A stretch of 64,000 nucleotides of DNA from Flavobacterium sp. (GTDB lineage Bacteria > Bacteroidota > Bacteroidia > Flavobacteriales > Flavobacteriaceae), in assembly GCF_013823965.1 (NCBI RefSeq), contig NZ_PNNA01000032.1, forward strand, positions 1-64,000. Direction: 5' to 3'. Numbering within the stretch: position 1 is the stretch's first letter; every line of letters begins with the position of its first letter. The position numbers were made by a program, and so were the translations under genes. The notes under the pieces are model-generated. The model did not search any database, was not told the DNA's origin, and saw only the letters and a program-made list of their open reading frames with translations. Below are positions 17,846-27,307 of this stretch, piece after piece.

Positions 17846-19198
17846 TTAGGTATTTTTTTTGAATAATTTTAAAATGAGTACATTCAAATCTTTCCCTTTT
17901 ACGGTGTATGATTTGAACACAATAATGGGGAACGCAACTCCAAATGCCAGTGCAAAAAGAATAAACACGGTGCTGATGCCATAAGAAAAAGTCTGGATGA
18001 CTTCTTCAACAGAGGGTTTCTGGCCTTTGTCATTACTAATCCAGTCAATCATTCCCATCATAAATTCATAACTAATCAAACCGGGAATCATGTTGATGAC
18101 GGCAGGAATCATGAAAATAATAGGCGGGGTGTGCGTTCTATGTGCAAAATACATTCCTGAAATTCCCACAAATGACGAAGCTATAAATATTGACAAAATA
18201 AGATTCATTTCTAATTCTTGAAACAAAAGAAATTTTATCAAATAACCCACAGCGCCCAGCAAAAAGACTGTCCACAAAGCTCTTTTTGGCGTGTTGAACA
18301 TAAGAGCAAATCCCAATGAGGTGATTCCTCCAAAGATGAGTTTTGAAGTTTCTATACCTAAACCTACTGGTACAAATGCTTCTTTTACACTGGTTTGCAA
18401 TTGCGATAAATCAAAAAGATTCAGCTTATTCATGATGGGCAAATCAAAAATCATCGCCGATGTAAAAAAACCAAAAGCAATCATCAAAACAATCATCAAA
18501 CTATAAATAAAACGAGCTGTACCCGATTCGAAATAACCCTCAAGATAATCAATAAACGAATTGATCATTACTGCACCCGGAATAAGATATAAAACCGATA
18601 CAACTAAAGCTTCCTTTACTTGAATATTGAAAAATATGCCTGAAAAATGTATGATTAAGGTAGAAATGGTAGCACCAATAAAAAAAGCAAATATGTGATT
18701 ATGATGTTTTAACATCAAAGTTCTTCGGGCAAAATAGCCGCACAAAGTAGAAATATAAACAATTAGGGATTGCAACCAATCGCCATCAAACAACATGCAA
18801 AGAGCCACACTGGCGAAGGGAGCCAAAACATATAATTGAAGATTTGAATAAACCGTTTTTTTCTTTATTTTTTTAAGGATAGATTTTATTTCGGAAATCG
18901 AAATTTTGTTTTCTAAAACATCCCACGACAATATGCTGATCTCTGAAATAGTTTCAAAATTCAGCCCTTTGGCTTTAACGGTCCGGGCAAGAGTATGTGC
19001 CTTTAATTTATTTTCTTTGTATACAGATATTACAATCCCGGTGTAGGTCAAAACCAATTCGCAATGATATCCTAAACCTTTGGCGATTCTTTCCAGATTT
19101 CGAATAATTCGGGCTGTATGGGCGCCACTAGTGATCATCATTTCACCAATTTCAGTAAGCAAATTTAATACAGTTTGTGCCTTTCTTTCTTCAATCAT
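17846..19198 (-). CDS. Threonine/serine exporter (ThrE family)
   Basis: A 450-residue protein with a cytosolic N-terminal region of about 120 residues (TEIGEMMITSGAHTARIIRNLERIAKG is the usual ThrE start) and about ten membrane helices. The middle contains the duplicated ThrE/DUF1212 pattern (LIPGAVMINSFIDYLEG, then MIPAVINMIPGLISYEF). The single-chain form of this length corresponds to the Corynebacterium ThrE layout, not the split YjjP/YjjB pair. Likely exports threonine or serine. It lies 54 bases upstream of the antiporter gene on the same strand, and the two may be co-transcribed. Confidence 0.85.
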   Translation of the reverse strand: MIEERKAQTVLNLLTEIGEMMITSGAHTARIIRNLERIAKGLGYHCELVLTYTGIVISVYKENKLKAHTLARTVKAKGLNFETISEISILSWDVLENKISISEIKSILKKIKKKTVYSNLQLYVLAPFASVALCMLFDGDWLQSLIVYISTLCGYFARRTLMLKHHNHIFAFFIGATISTLIIHFSGIFFNIQVKEALVVSVLYLIPGAVMINSFIDYLEGYFESGTARFIYSLMIVLMIAFGFFTSAMIFDLPIMNKLNLFDLSQLQTSVKEAFVPVGLGIETSKLIFGGITSLGFALMFNTPKRALWTVFLLGAVGYLIKFLLFQELEMNLILSIFIASSFVGISGMYFAHRTHTPPIIFMIPAVINMIPGLISYEFMMGMIDWISNDKGQKPSVEEVIQTFSYGISTVFILFALAFGVAFPIIVFKSYTVKGKDLNVLILKLFKKNT

Positions 19199-19422
19199 TT
19201 CGTGAGATTTTATCTATATATTATGATGGCAAAACAAGATTTTTAAACTAATTGCATAATAATTGTTAGATTTATTTATACTGTCAAAATTAGTAATTTA
19301 TTATTGATTGAATATGATATTTATCATAAACGACCCTTTGTGAACCCGCGTAAACAAAGAAAACGTTTGCGTAGATTTATTTTTTTTATGATAATTATCA
19401 GGTTTTTTAGGATAGTATTCCG

Positions 19423-19430
19423 TAATTTTG
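19423..19430 (+). promoter_or_regulatory. -7 element of pckA
   Basis: TAATTTTG matches TAnnTTTG, 43 bases before the pckA start. The wider 19199-19473 gap also contains two near-palindromic TGATAATTATCA-like stretches, one at about 19389-19400, but no gene. Confidence 0.6.
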
Positions 19431-19473
19431 AAAGAGAAATAAAGAACAAAGAAAATTAAAAAATTAATACACT

Positions 19474-21108
19474 ATGAAAAACATTAAAATCATCCAAGAA
19501 TTACACGATTTAGGAATTACGGGTTATCATGAAGTAGCTTACAATCCTTCTTACGAAGAATTATATGAAGCTGAAGTTTCTCACAAAAGAAAAGGATTCG
19601 AAAAAGGAGCCTTGACAGATACTGGAGCAGTGGCAGTAAAAACTGGAATTTTTACAGGTCGTTCTCCAAAAGACAGATATATAGTAAAAGATGATATTAC
19701 AAAAGATACCATATGTTGGGATAAAGAATCAGGAATCAGCACTCCTAACTATCCTACAACAAAAGAAGTTTGGGACGAATTAAAAGCCCTTACACTACAA
19801 CAACTTTCAACTTCACCTAAATTATACGTGGTTGATGCTTATTGTGGAACAAATGTTGACACCAGACTTAAAGTACGTTTCGTGATGGAAGTGGCTTGGC
19901 AAGCGCATTTTGTGACCAATATGTTCATCAGACCTTCCATTTATGAATTGCAAAACTTTGGAGAGCCTGATTTCATCGTAATGAATGGTTCTAAAGCAAC
20001 CAATCCAAATTGGAAAGAGCAAGGATTGAATTCAGAAAACTTCGTGGTATTCAACCTTACCGAAAAAATCCAAATTATAGGTGGAACTTGGTACGGTGGA
20101 GAAATGAAAAAAGGAATGTTCGCCATGATGAACTATTACCTTCCACTAAAAGGAATGGCATCCATGCACTGTTCTGCCAATGTTGGTGAAAAAGGGGACG
20201 TAGCCGTATTCTTTGGTCTTTCTGGAACTGGAAAAACAACGCTATCTGCAGATCCAAAAAGATATTTAATTGGTGATGATGAACACGGTTGGGACAACAA
20301 CGGAGTTTTCAATTTTGAAGGTGGTTGTTATGCTAAAGTGATCGATTTGAGCGAACAAAACGAACCAGATATCTGGAGAGCCATCAAAAGAGACTCTTTA
20401 TTAGAAAATGTTATCGTTGACGAGTATGGAGAAATCAATTATTATGACCATTCCATCACTGAAAATTCCAGGGTTTCTTATCCAATTTACCATATCAATA
20501 AAATTGTGTTGCCTTCTAAAGCAGGACACGCCAGCAAAATCATCTATCTTTCTGCCGATGCTTTTGGGGTATTGCCTCCGGTATCCATTTTGAATGATGA
20601 CCAAGCGCAATACCACTTCCTTTGCGGATACACGTCTAAATTAGCTGGTACCGAAAGAGGAATTACTGCTCCAGAACCATCGTTCTCTCCGGCTTTTGGT
20701 GAAGCTTTCTTGACTTTGCACCCAACAATGTATTCTAAAACATTAATTGGAAAAATGAAAGAACACGGAGCTAAAGCTTACCTTGTAAACACAGGTTGGA
20801 ATGGAACAGGAAAAAGAATTTCTTTGAAAAACACCAGAGCCATTATCGATGCCATCATTAGCGGAGAAATTGATGCAGCAGAAAAAAGCGAGATTCCATA
20901 CTTGAATTTGACAATCCCAACAGAATTGCCAAATGTGAGCAAAGGAATTTTGGATCCAAGAGATACTTATGCCACCGAAGAGGAATGGAGTGCTAAAGCT
21001 AAAGATTTGGCCTCACGTTACATCAAATACTTTGAGCAATATACAAATACCGAAGAAGGTAGACGTTTAGTTAGTGCTGGACCTTCACTAGAGCCAGTTC
21101 TAAACTAG
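19474..21108 (+). CDS. pckA: Phosphoenolpyruvate carboxykinase (ATP)
   Basis: A 544-residue cytosolic enzyme that converts oxaloacetate and ATP to phosphoenolpyruvate and CO2, the first step of gluconeogenesis. Diagnostic features include the [10 protein letters not shown] substrate-binding segment (~66-76), the kinase-1a loop [14 protein letters not shown] (~248-261), the metal-site GDDEHGW segment and the [11 protein letters not shown] stretch near the C-terminus. The length fits the ATP-dependent family. It has its own promoter and a clear terminator, so it is monocistronic. Confidence 0.97.
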   Translation: MKNIKIIQELHDLGITGYHEVAYNPSYEELYEAEVSHKRKGFEKGALTDTGAVAVKTGIFTGRSPKDRYIVKDDITKDTICWDKESGISTPNYPTTKEVWDELKALTLQQLSTSPKLYVVDAYCGTNVDTRLKVRFVMEVAWQAHFVTNMFIRPSIYELQNFGEPDFIVMNGSKATNPNWKEQGLNSENFVVFNLTEKIQIIGGTWYGGEMKKGMFAMMNYYLPLKGMASMHCSANVGEKGDVAVFFGLSGTGKTTLSADPKRYLIGDDEHGWDNNGVFNFEGGCYAKVIDLSEQNEPDIWRAIKRDSLLENVIVDEYGEINYYDHSITENSRVSYPIYHINKIVLPSKAGHASKIIYLSADAFGVLPPVSILNDDQAQYHFLCGYTSKLAGTERGITAPEPSFSPAFGEAFLTLHPTMYSKTLIGKMKEHGAKAYLVNTGWNGTGKRISLKNTRAIIDAIISGEIDAAEKSEIPYLNLTIPTELPNVSKGILDPRDTYATEEEWSAKAKDLASRYIKYFEQYTNTEEGRRLVSAGPSLEPVLN

Positions 21109-21129
21109 ATTTAAAATAGTAGTTGTTTA

Positions 21130-21180
21130 AACATCTGCTTCTAATATTCTAAAGGCTATTAGTTGCAGATGTTTTTATTT
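21130..21180 (+). terminator. Terminator of pckA
   Basis: An outer 9-bp stem (AACATCTGC 21130-21138 with GCAGATGTT 21165-21173) and an inner 6-bp stem (21141-21146 with 21157-21162) precede a T-rich tract. Confidence 0.85.
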
Positions 21181-21249
21181 TAAAATATTTTTTAACAATT
21201 TCTTTTCGATTCGTTAAAATAAAAAGTTTATTTTAAATAAAGTTTTCCT

Positions 21250-21257
21250 TATATTTG
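21250..21257 (+). promoter_or_regulatory. -7 element of the his operon
   Basis: TATATTTG matches TAnnTTTG, 34 bases upstream of the his leader peptide. Confidence 0.7.
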
Positions 21258-21290
21258 CAAACGAATAAAAGGATTACCAAATTAAAAATT

Positions 21291-21350
21291 ATGTTATCAA
21301 TTCAATTACATCACCATCATTTACAGTATTGCTCTCAAGCGATGTGTTAA
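21291..21350 (+). CDS. hisL: his operon leader peptide
   Basis: A 19-codon open frame too short for ordinary gene calls. It starts ATG TTA TCA and contains four consecutive histidine codons (21309-21320), then ends with TAA. It lies between a TAnnTTTG promoter and a terminator hairpin upstream of hisG. In the classical mechanism, ribosomes stall on these codons when charged tRNA-His is scarce, and the downstream terminator is then not formed. Confidence 0.93.
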   Translation: MLSIQLHHHHLQYCSQAMC

Positions 21351-21410
21351 TGATATGTGTGTAAAAATCATATTTAAAAACCCGTTTGAGTACATCAAAC
21401 GGGTTTTTTA
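21329..21410 (+). promoter_or_regulatory. his transcription attenuator
   Basis: The terminator is a 14-bp perfect stem (21376-21389 with 21395-21408) with a GTACA loop and a T run. An upstream segment, CTCAAGCG at 21334-21341 within the leader peptide, can instead pair with CGTTTGAG at 21383-21390 (one G-U), which destroys the terminator: the antiterminator. A small protector hairpin (21329-21333 with 21338-21342) hides that segment; its left arm lies where a ribosome stalled on the His codons would reach. Pairings were worked out by hand. Confidence 0.85.
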
Positions 21411-21464
21411 TTACATATCCTTTGTACTCAAACAAAATAGTAAAAATTAAAAAACAAAACAAAA

Positions 21465-22322
21465 ATGAGTACTTTAAAAATTGCCATTCAAAAATCAGGA
21501 CGCCTAAACGAAGACAGCATCCAAATTCTAAAAGACTGTGGGATTTCCATCAACAACGGAAATGACCAACTCAAAGCCGAAGCCACTAATTTTCCATTGG
21601 AAGTGCTGTACCTGAGAAACTCCGATATTCCCCAATATTTAATTGATGGAGTGGTAGATATAGCCATTGTAGGCGACAATCTTTTGGTCGAAAAAGGAAA
21701 AAACATCAAGGTAATCCAGAAATTGGGCTTTTCGAAATGCAAAGTTTCCGTAGCCGTTCCCAAAACATTCGAATACAACTCCATCAAAGATTTGGAAGGA
21801 ATGCGAATCGCGACTTCTTATCCAAACACCGTTATCGAATATTTTTCTTCCTTTGGAATGACCGTCGACATTCACCAAATCTCGGGTTCGGTTGAAATCG
21901 CGCCAAACATAGGTCTTGCCGACGGAATCGTGGATATCGTTTCCAGCGGAAGCACTTTATTCAAAAACAATCTGAAAGAAGTGGAAGTAATTTTCAAAAG
22001 TGAAGCCGTGTTGGCCGTTTCACCCAAAGTGACTCCCGAAGCACAATCCATTATTGACACGCTTCAATTCAGGATTGAATCCGTTTTAAGAGCCAGAAAA
22101 TCAAAATACATCTTGATGAACGTTCCCAATGATAAAATTGAGGAAATTGGCAAGATTCTACCGGTTTTAAAAAGTCTTACCGTTATGCCTTTGGCTGAAG
22201 AAGGTTGGAGCAGCGTTCACTCGGTAATTGACAAAGACACTTTTTGGGGCGTTATCGACCAATTGAAAGATGCCGGCGCCGAAGGAATTTTGGTCTGTCC
22301 AATCGAGAAAATGGTTTTATAA
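21465..22322 (+). CDS. hisG: ATP phosphoribosyltransferase (long form)
   Basis: First enzyme of histidine synthesis: joins ATP and PRPP to form phosphoribosyl-ATP. At 285 residues it is the long form with the C-terminal ACT-like regulatory domain (residues ~210-285, KYILMNVPNDKIEEIGKILP), so it needs no HisZ and should be feedback-inhibited by histidine. The catalytic half contains the VDIAIVGDNLLVE and DIVSSGSTLFKNN segments, the latter being the PRPP-binding loop. It is the first structural gene after the attenuator, and hisD begins 18 bases downstream. Confidence 0.96.
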   Translation: MSTLKIAIQKSGRLNEDSIQILKDCGISINNGNDQLKAEATNFPLEVLYLRNSDIPQYLIDGVVDIAIVGDNLLVEKGKNIKVIQKLGFSKCKVSVAVPKTFEYNSIKDLEGMRIATSYPNTVIEYFSSFGMTVDIHQISGSVEIAPNIGLADGIVDIVSSGSTLFKNNLKEVEVIFKSEAVLAVSPKVTPEAQSIIDTLQFRIESVLRARKSKYILMNVPNDKIEEIGKILPVLKSLTVMPLAEEGWSSVHSVIDKDTFWGVIDQLKDAGAEGILVCPIEKMVL

Positions 22323-22339
22323 AGTTTAAAGAGAAAAAA

Positions 22340-23626
22340 ATGAACAAAATATTCAATCCAAAACCGGAAACTTGGTCTTCTATTTTAAAAAGACCAACAA
22401 AAACTATCGACGACATTGAAGTGACCGTGAAGGAAATTTTCAAGGAAGTTCAAAAGAAAGGCGATGTTGCCGTTTCAAAATACACTTCACTTTTTGACGG
22501 AGTCAAATTTGAAAATATTGAAGTTTCTAAAGCTGAAATTGAGCAAGCCATTGCAACTATTCCCGAAGATTTAAAAACCGCCATTCAATTGGCAAAATCG
22601 AATATAGAAAAATTTCATTCAGCACAAAAAACGGCTAAAGTTGTTGTAGAAACCACCGAAGGCGTCAATTGTTGGCAAGAAAAAAGACCTATTCAAAAGA
22701 TTGGTTTATACATTCCCGGTGGAACAGCACCTTTGTTTTCTACTGTTTTGATGCTAGCTGTTCCGGCAAATATCGCTGGCTGTAACGAAATTGTTTTGTG
22801 TTCGCCACCAGACAAAAGCGGAAACATTAATCCAGCTATTTTATACGCTGCCAATTTATGCGGTGTGACCAAAATATTGAAAGTGGGTGGGATTCAAGCC
22901 ATAGCGGCTATGACCTTTGGCACGAAAAAAATTCCAAAAGTGTACAAAATTTTTGGACCAGGAAACCAGTTTGTGACTGTGGCTAAACAATTGGCAACTC
23001 AATTTGGTGTGGCAATTGATATGCCGGCAGGTCCTTCGGAATTGTTGATTGTTGCAGACGATACGGCGGTTCCATCTTATATCGCTTCCGATTTATTGTC
23101 GCAGGCGGAACACGGAACGGACAGTCAGGTGATTTTGGTTTCCACTTCAAAAGTATTGATGGATGCAGTGGAAAAAGAAGTGCAAACCCAATTGGATGTT
23201 CTGCCAAGAAAAGCCATTGCCGAAAAAGCCATTGCAAATTCGAAGCTGATTTATGTTGAAAATGACAAAATCGCATTGGAATTAATCGACGAATACGGTC
23301 CAGAACATTTCATTATCTGTACCAAAGACGAAGATTTTTATGTTGAAAACATAGGAAACGCAGGTTCGGTTTTCATTGGAAATTATACTCCGGAAAGTGC
23401 TGGAGATTATGCTTCGGGAACCAATCATACCTTGCCGACTAACGGATATGCCAAGAATTACAGCGGAGTGAATCTGGACAGTTTTACCAAATCAATGACT
23501 TTTCAAAAAATATCCGAGAAAGGAATTCAAAACATTGGTAAAGCGATAGAAATAATGGCAGAAGCAGAAGGATTGCAGGCGCATAAAAATGCAGTTACTT
23601 TGAGATTGAAAGATTTAAAAATTTAA
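22340..23626 (+). CDS. hisD: Histidinol dehydrogenase
   Basis: Catalyses the last two steps of the pathway, oxidising histidinol to histidine with NAD and zinc. The start at 22340 (ATG after a purine-rich stretch) gives 428 residues; a longer frame from 22244 would overlap hisG in another frame and is unlikely. Landmarks: KIGLYIPGGTAPLFSTVLM (NAD-binding region, ~120), KIFGPGNQFV, DMPAGPSELL, the QAEHGTDSQ zinc/catalytic segment, the EYGPEHFI glutamate-histidine pair and SGTNHTLPT near the C-terminus. The last residues and the gap to hisC are AT-rich and quasi-palindromic. Confidence 0.96.
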   Translation: MNKIFNPKPETWSSILKRPTKTIDDIEVTVKEIFKEVQKKGDVAVSKYTSLFDGVKFENIEVSKAEIEQAIATIPEDLKTAIQLAKSNIEKFHSAQKTAKVVVETTEGVNCWQEKRPIQKIGLYIPGGTAPLFSTVLMLAVPANIAGCNEIVLCSPPDKSGNINPAILYAANLCGVTKILKVGGIQAIAAMTFGTKKIPKVYKIFGPGNQFVTVAKQLATQFGVAIDMPAGPSELLIVADDTAVPSYIASDLLSQAEHGTDSQVILVSTSKVLMDAVEKEVQTQLDVLPRKAIAEKAIANSKLIYVENDKIALELIDEYGPEHFIICTKDEDFYVENIGNAGSVFIGNYTPESAGDYASGTNHTLPTNGYAKNYSGVNLDSFTKSMTFQKISEKGIQNIGKAIEIMAEAEGLQAHKNAVTLRLKDLKI

Positions 23627-23638
23627 AGATTGAACGAA

Positions 23639-24679
23639 ATGAATTTCGATATAAATAATTTAGTCCGTGAAAACGTCAAGTCGATGAAGCCATATTCTTC
23701 GGCACGTGACGAATTTGAGGATTTCGATACAGCGGATATGATTTTCTTGGATGCTAATGAAAATCCGTTTCAAAATGGAGTAAATCGCTACCCAGATCCA
23801 CAACAAAGCAACGTGAAAAAGGTTTTGGCCAAACAAAAAAACGTAAAAGCTAATCAAATTTTACTTGGAAACGGTAGCGACGAAGTACTGGATTTAATTT
23901 TTCGGGCTTTTTGCGAACCCAAAGTGGACAATGTAATTACTTTGCCACCAACCTATGGAATGTATGGCGTTTTGGCCAATATAAATGCTGTTGAAAATAG
24001 AGAAGTATTGCTTTCAAATGATTTTCAACCACAAGTTGAAAAGATTCTTGATGCTGTTGATAAAAATACGAAAATCCTCTTTTTATGTTCGCCAAATAAT
24101 CCCACTGCCAATTCCTTTTCGGATGAAAGTGTGGCGTATTTATTAAAAAATTTCAAAGGATTGGTTGTAATCGACGAAGCCTATATTGATTTCTCGAAAA
24201 AACAAAGTTGGATGAACGAATTGGACGAATATCCGAATTTGATTATTACACAAACGTTGTCAAAGGCGTATGGTTTAGCGGGAATTCGTTTGGGAATCTG
24301 CTATGCTTCTGCCGAGGTAATTGCTGTTTTGAACAAAATCAAACCACCTTACAACGTGAACGAATTGACACAGTTAAGAGCGTTGGAAAGACTAAGTAAT
24401 CCTGAAAAAATTAAATCTGAAATAAATTCAATTATTGAAGAAAGAGAGTATTTACTTAAAGTATTGAGTAAAGTTAGTTTTGTCGAAAAAATTTATCCAA
24501 CAGAAGCTAATTTCATTTTAATAAAAGTGGATAACGCCAATAAAAGATACGACGAATTAATCGCCAAAGGAATTGTAATTCGTAACAGAACAACACAGCC
24601 TTTATGCGAAAACACACTGCGTCTGACTATTGGAACGAAAGAAGAAAATAAAAAACTGATAGAAGCTTTACAGGCTTAA
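23639..24679 (+). CDS. hisC: Histidinol-phosphate aminotransferase
   Basis: PLP-dependent, fold-type I aminotransferase converting imidazole-acetol phosphate and glutamate to histidinol phosphate. 346 residues with an ATG at 23639; a TTG at 23630 is in frame but less likely. Motifs: LDANENPFQNG near the N-terminus, SPNNPTANS, VIDEAYIDFS with the cofactor-binding aspartate, and the Schiff-base lysine in TQTLSKAYGLAGIRLG. A C-terminal arginine in NTLRLTIGTKEEN binds the substrate carboxylate or phosphate. It is followed by a perfect 35-base palindrome before hisB. Confidence 0.95.
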   Translation: MNFDINNLVRENVKSMKPYSSARDEFEDFDTADMIFLDANENPFQNGVNRYPDPQQSNVKKVLAKQKNVKANQILLGNGSDEVLDLIFRAFCEPKVDNVITLPPTYGMYGVLANINAVENREVLLSNDFQPQVEKILDAVDKNTKILFLCSPNNPTANSFSDESVAYLLKNFKGLVVIDEAYIDFSKKQSWMNELDEYPNLIITQTLSKAYGLAGIRLGICYASAEVIAVLNKIKPPYNVNELTQLRALERLSNPEKIKSEINSIIEEREYLLKVLSKVSFVEKIYPTEANFILIKVDNANKRYDELIAKGIVIRNRTTQPLCENTLRLTIGTKEENKKLIEALQA

Positions 24680-24683
24680 TTTT

Positions 24684-24718
24684 TATACCTGACAGGTTTT
24701 TAAAACCTGTCAGGTATA
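24684..24718. repeat. 35-base palindrome between hisC and hisB
   Basis: A 17-bp perfect stem around a single central T: outer TATACCTGACAGG and inner TTTT/AAAA. The core is the same as in the palindromes at 27263 and 28712, except for the fourth pair of the GC-rich arm (here T-A). No T run follows on the plus strand, so it need not terminate the operon. Confidence 0.9.
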
Positions 24719-24733
24719 ATAAAAAATAAATAA

Positions 24734-25870
24734 ATGAAAAAAGTACTTTTTATAGACCGTGACGGAACAATGGTTTTGGAACCAAATGACTATCAATTAG
24801 ACAGTTTTGAAAAATTGGAATTCTATCCAAAAGCCTTTCAATATTTGGGTAAAATTGCTTCAGAATTGGATTTTGAATTGGTAATGGTAACCAATCAGGA
24901 CGGTTTGGGAACAGATTCTCATCCGGAAGCTAATTTTTGGCCGGTTCATAATCTGGTGATGAAAGCTTTTGAGAATGAAGGAGTTGTTTTCAGTGATGTT
25001 CTGATTGACAAAACATTTCCACACGAAAATGTACCAACCCGCAAGCCTGGTACAGCTATGCTGACGAAATACATCAACAATCCTGAATATGATTTGGAGA
25101 ATTCATTCGTCATTGGCGACAGAATAACTGATGTAGAATTGGCTAAAAACTTAGGTTCAAAAGCTATTTTCATTAGTACTGAAGTAGAATTAGGAAGTGA
25201 TGAAATCTCGTCAAAAAGACACGAATTGGATTCGGTTATTGCTTTGCAGACAACGGAATGGAAAACCATTTACGAGTTTTTGAAATTAGAAGAACGTACC
25301 GCTTCGATTACTAGAAAAACCCACGAAACAGATATTTATATCAAACTGAATCTGGACGGAACCGGAAAAAGTAAAATTGAAACGGGAATTGCTTTTTTCG
25401 ACCATATGCTGGATCAAATCGCGCGTCACGGACAAATGGACTTGGAAATTCTGGTAAAAGGTGATTTAGAAGTGGATGAGCACCACACGATTGAAGATAC
25501 TGCGATTGCTTTGGGAGAAGTTTTTGCCAAAGCATTAGGAAATAAATTAGGAATAGAAAGATATGGTTTTTGTCTGCCAATGGACGACTGCTTGTCTCAG
25601 GTAGCAATTGATTTCGGTGGAAGAAACTGGCTGGTTTGGGAAACGGAATTCAAACGTGAAATGGTAGGTAAAATGCCAACAGAAATGTTCTATCATTTCT
25701 TCAAATCGTTTTCTGATGGAGCTAGAGCGAATATCAACATCAAAGCAGAAGGAGATAACGAACACCACAAAATCGAAGCTATTTTCAAGGCTTTCGCCAA
25801 AGCAATAAAAGTAGCCGTAAAACGTGATACGGAGAAAATGATTTTGCCATCAACAAAAGGAATGCTATAA
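24734..25870 (+). CDS. hisB: Bifunctional histidinol-phosphatase / imidazoleglycerol-phosphate dehydratase
   Basis: A 378-residue fusion catalysing steps 6 and 8 of histidine synthesis. Residues ~1-165 are a HAD phosphatase with the nucleophile motif FIDRDGTMV, the MVTNQDGLG segment and [13 protein letters not shown] for magnesium binding. Residues ~190-378 are the dehydratase with its manganese-ligand clusters: [28 protein letters not shown] and [15 protein letters not shown]. The enterobacterial-type fusion is widespread in Bacteroidetes. It is followed by a tandem heptad array that fills the gap to hisH. Confidence 0.96.
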   Translation: MKKVLFIDRDGTMVLEPNDYQLDSFEKLEFYPKAFQYLGKIASELDFELVMVTNQDGLGTDSHPEANFWPVHNLVMKAFENEGVVFSDVLIDKTFPHENVPTRKPGTAMLTKYINNPEYDLENSFVIGDRITDVELAKNLGSKAIFISTEVELGSDEISSKRHELDSVIALQTTEWKTIYEFLKLEERTASITRKTHETDIYIKLNLDGTGKSKIETGIAFFDHMLDQIARHGQMDLEILVKGDLEVDEHHTIEDTAIALGEVFAKALGNKLGIERYGFCLPMDDCLSQVAIDFGGRNWLVWETEFKREMVGKMPTEMFYHFFKSFSDGARANINIKAEGDNEHHKIEAIFKAFAKAIKVAVKRDTEKMILPSTKGML

Positions 25871-25876
25871 AATAAA

Positions 25877-25932
25877 GTTAGAAGTTAGAAGTGGGAGGTT
25901 TGAAACTTCTAACTTCTAACTTCTGACTTCTA
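25877..25932 (+). repeat. Inverted heptad array between hisB and hisH
   Basis: Eight 7-base units. TTAGAAG-type units come first (two near-identical copies plus two degenerate ones), then CTTCTAA-type units (reverse complement of TTAGAAG; three plus one CTTCTGA). As an RNA it could fold into a long hairpin. It ends eleven bases before the hisH ATG. Confidence 0.85.
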
Positions 25933-25942
25933 ACTTAGAATA

Positions 25943-26536
25943 ATGAAAATAGTAATCATAAATTACGGAGCAGGAAATATTCAAAGCATTATGTTTGCAA
26001 TCGAAAGATTGGGATACAAAGCGGTTTTGAGCAACAATCCTGACGAAATAAAAGCTGCCGACAAAGTGATTTTTCCCGGAGTGGGAGAGGCGAGTTATGC
26101 AATGAAAATGCTGAAAGAAAGTGGATTGGATACTTTGATTCCAACGCTGAAACAACCTGTTTTCGGAATCTGTTTAGGAATGCAGTTGATGTGTAACAAA
26201 TCAGAAGAAGGAAACACGGAAGGTTTGGGAATTTTTGATGTAGATGTAATCAAATTTTCTCCAAAGGTCAAAGTACCACAAATGGGATGGAACACGATTT
26301 ACAACCTAAAATCGGATTTGTTCAAAGGAATTGCTGAGAATGAATATATGTATTTGGTACATAGTTTTTACGCTCCGCTTTGCGCTGAAACCATTTCCAC
26401 AACCAATTATGAGCTAGAATATTCATCGGCATTGGAAAACGATAATTTCTACGGAACTCAATTTCACCCTGAAAAAAGTGGGGATATTGGAGAACAAATC
26501 CTTAAAAACTTCTTACTTCTAACCTCTAACCTCTAA
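25943..26536 (+). CDS. hisH: Imidazole glycerol phosphate synthase subunit HisH
   Basis: Glutamine amidotransferase subunit that supplies ammonia to HisF. 197 residues, class I amidotransferase fold. The nucleophile cysteine is in GICLGMQLM (~77-85) and the catalytic histidine/glutamate pair in FHPEKSG (~176-182); the N-terminal [10 protein letters not shown] is family-typical. Oddity: the last eight or so codons (residues FLLLTSNL) are made of the tandem heptad repeat CTTCTAA/CCTCTAA at 26509-26543, so the C-terminal tail appears to be repeat-derived. hisA begins seven bases after the stop. Confidence 0.95.
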   Translation: MKIVIINYGAGNIQSIMFAIERLGYKAVLSNNPDEIKAADKVIFPGVGEASYAMKMLKESGLDTLIPTLKQPVFGICLGMQLMCNKSEEGNTEGLGIFDVDVIKFSPKVKVPQMGWNTIYNLKSDLFKGIAENEYMYLVHSFYAPLCAETISTTNYELEYSSALENDNFYGTQFHPEKSGDIGEQILKNFLLLTSNL

Positions 26537-26543
26537 CTTTCAA
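26509..26543 (+). repeat. Heptad array inside the hisH 3' end
   Basis: Five 7-base units: CTTCTTA, CTTCTAA, CCTCTAA twice and CTTTCAA. They cover the final codons of hisH, its stop and the spacer, and end directly at the hisA ATG (26544). Units begin with C(T/C), like the second half of the hisB/hisH array. Confidence 0.85.
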
Positions 26544-27281
26544 ATGAGAATAATACCTGCAATAGACATCATCGAAGGAAAATGCGTTCGTTTATCCAAA
26601 GGCGATTACGATACCAAAATCATATATAACGAAAACCCGCTGGAAGTAGCAAAATCATTCGAAGCACACGGAATTGAATATTTGCATTTGGTGGATTTGG
26701 ATGGTGCAAAATCAAGCAAGATTGTCAATTATAAAATATTGGAACAAATCGCTTCGCAAACGAAATTAAAAATTGACTTTGGTGGAGGATTAAAAGCTGA
26801 TTCTGATTTAAAAATCGCTTTTGAATCGGGTGCAAACCAAATCACAGGAGGAAGTATTGCTGTAAAAAACAGAGCTATTTTCGAAAAATGGATTGCTGAA
26901 TATGGTGCAGACAAAATCATTTTGGGTGCAGATGCCAATAACGAAAAAGTAGCTGTTTCGGGATGGTTAGAAGATTCGAATGAAGATTTAGTTCCGTTCA
27001 TACAAGATTATCAGTCTAAAGGAATTGAGTATGTAATCTGTACGGATATTGCCAAAGACGGAATGCTCGAAGGACCAAGTTTTGATTTGTATGCCAAGAT
27101 TTTAAAAGAAGCAAAAGGATTAAAATTAATAGCTTCCGGAGGAATTTCTACCTTTGATGAATTGCCAAAACTGGCAGAATTAGGTTGCGAAGGGACGATA
27201 ATTGGCAAAGCAATTTACGAAGGAAGAATTTCGTTGAAACAATTAGAGAATTATATCATAACAAACCAGACAGGTTTTTAA
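26544..27281 (+). CDS. hisA: Phosphoribosylformimino-AICAR phosphate isomerase
   Basis: TIM-barrel isomerase opening the ribose ring of ProFAR in step 4. 245 residues. N-terminal [15 protein letters not shown] with the catalytic aspartate, the phosphate-binding loop IDFGGGLK, the second aspartate region [12 protein letters not shown] (~168-179) and LIASGGIST. HisA and HisF are paralogues; the KDGM segment and the position before hisF fix this one as HisA. The C-terminal codons for NQTGF and the stop codon lie inside a palindrome, the stop at its centre. Confidence 0.95.
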   Translation: MRIIPAIDIIEGKCVRLSKGDYDTKIIYNENPLEVAKSFEAHGIEYLHLVDLDGAKSSKIVNYKILEQIASQTKLKIDFGGGLKADSDLKIAFESGANQITGGSIAVKNRAIFEKWIAEYGADKIILGADANNEKVAVSGWLEDSNEDLVPFIQDYQSKGIEYVICTDIAKDGMLEGPSFDLYAKILKEAKGLKLIASGGISTFDELPKLAELGCEGTIIGKAIYEGRISLKQLENYIITNQTGF

Positions 27282-27295
27282 AACCTGTCTGGTTT
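27263..27295. repeat. 33-base palindrome overlapping the hisA stop codon
   Basis: A 16-bp perfect stem around a single T. Core CCAGACAGG/CCTGTCTGG; the fourth pair of the arm is A-T here, T-A in the copy at 24684 and C-G in the copy at 28712. The TAA of hisA is the centre of the palindrome. Confidence 0.9.
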
Positions 27296-27307
27296 AATCA
27301 ATAAATT

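Noticed and set aside
22244..22339. Longer hisD reading frame starting inside hisG
   Set aside because: The first ~32 residues are an out-of-frame reading of the hisG 3' end; the ATG at 22340 begins a normal HisD.
25877..25932. hisB/hisH array as a transcription terminator
   Set aside because: It could fold, but lacks a T run, is made of tandem 7-mers, and termination there would cut off five essential his genes.
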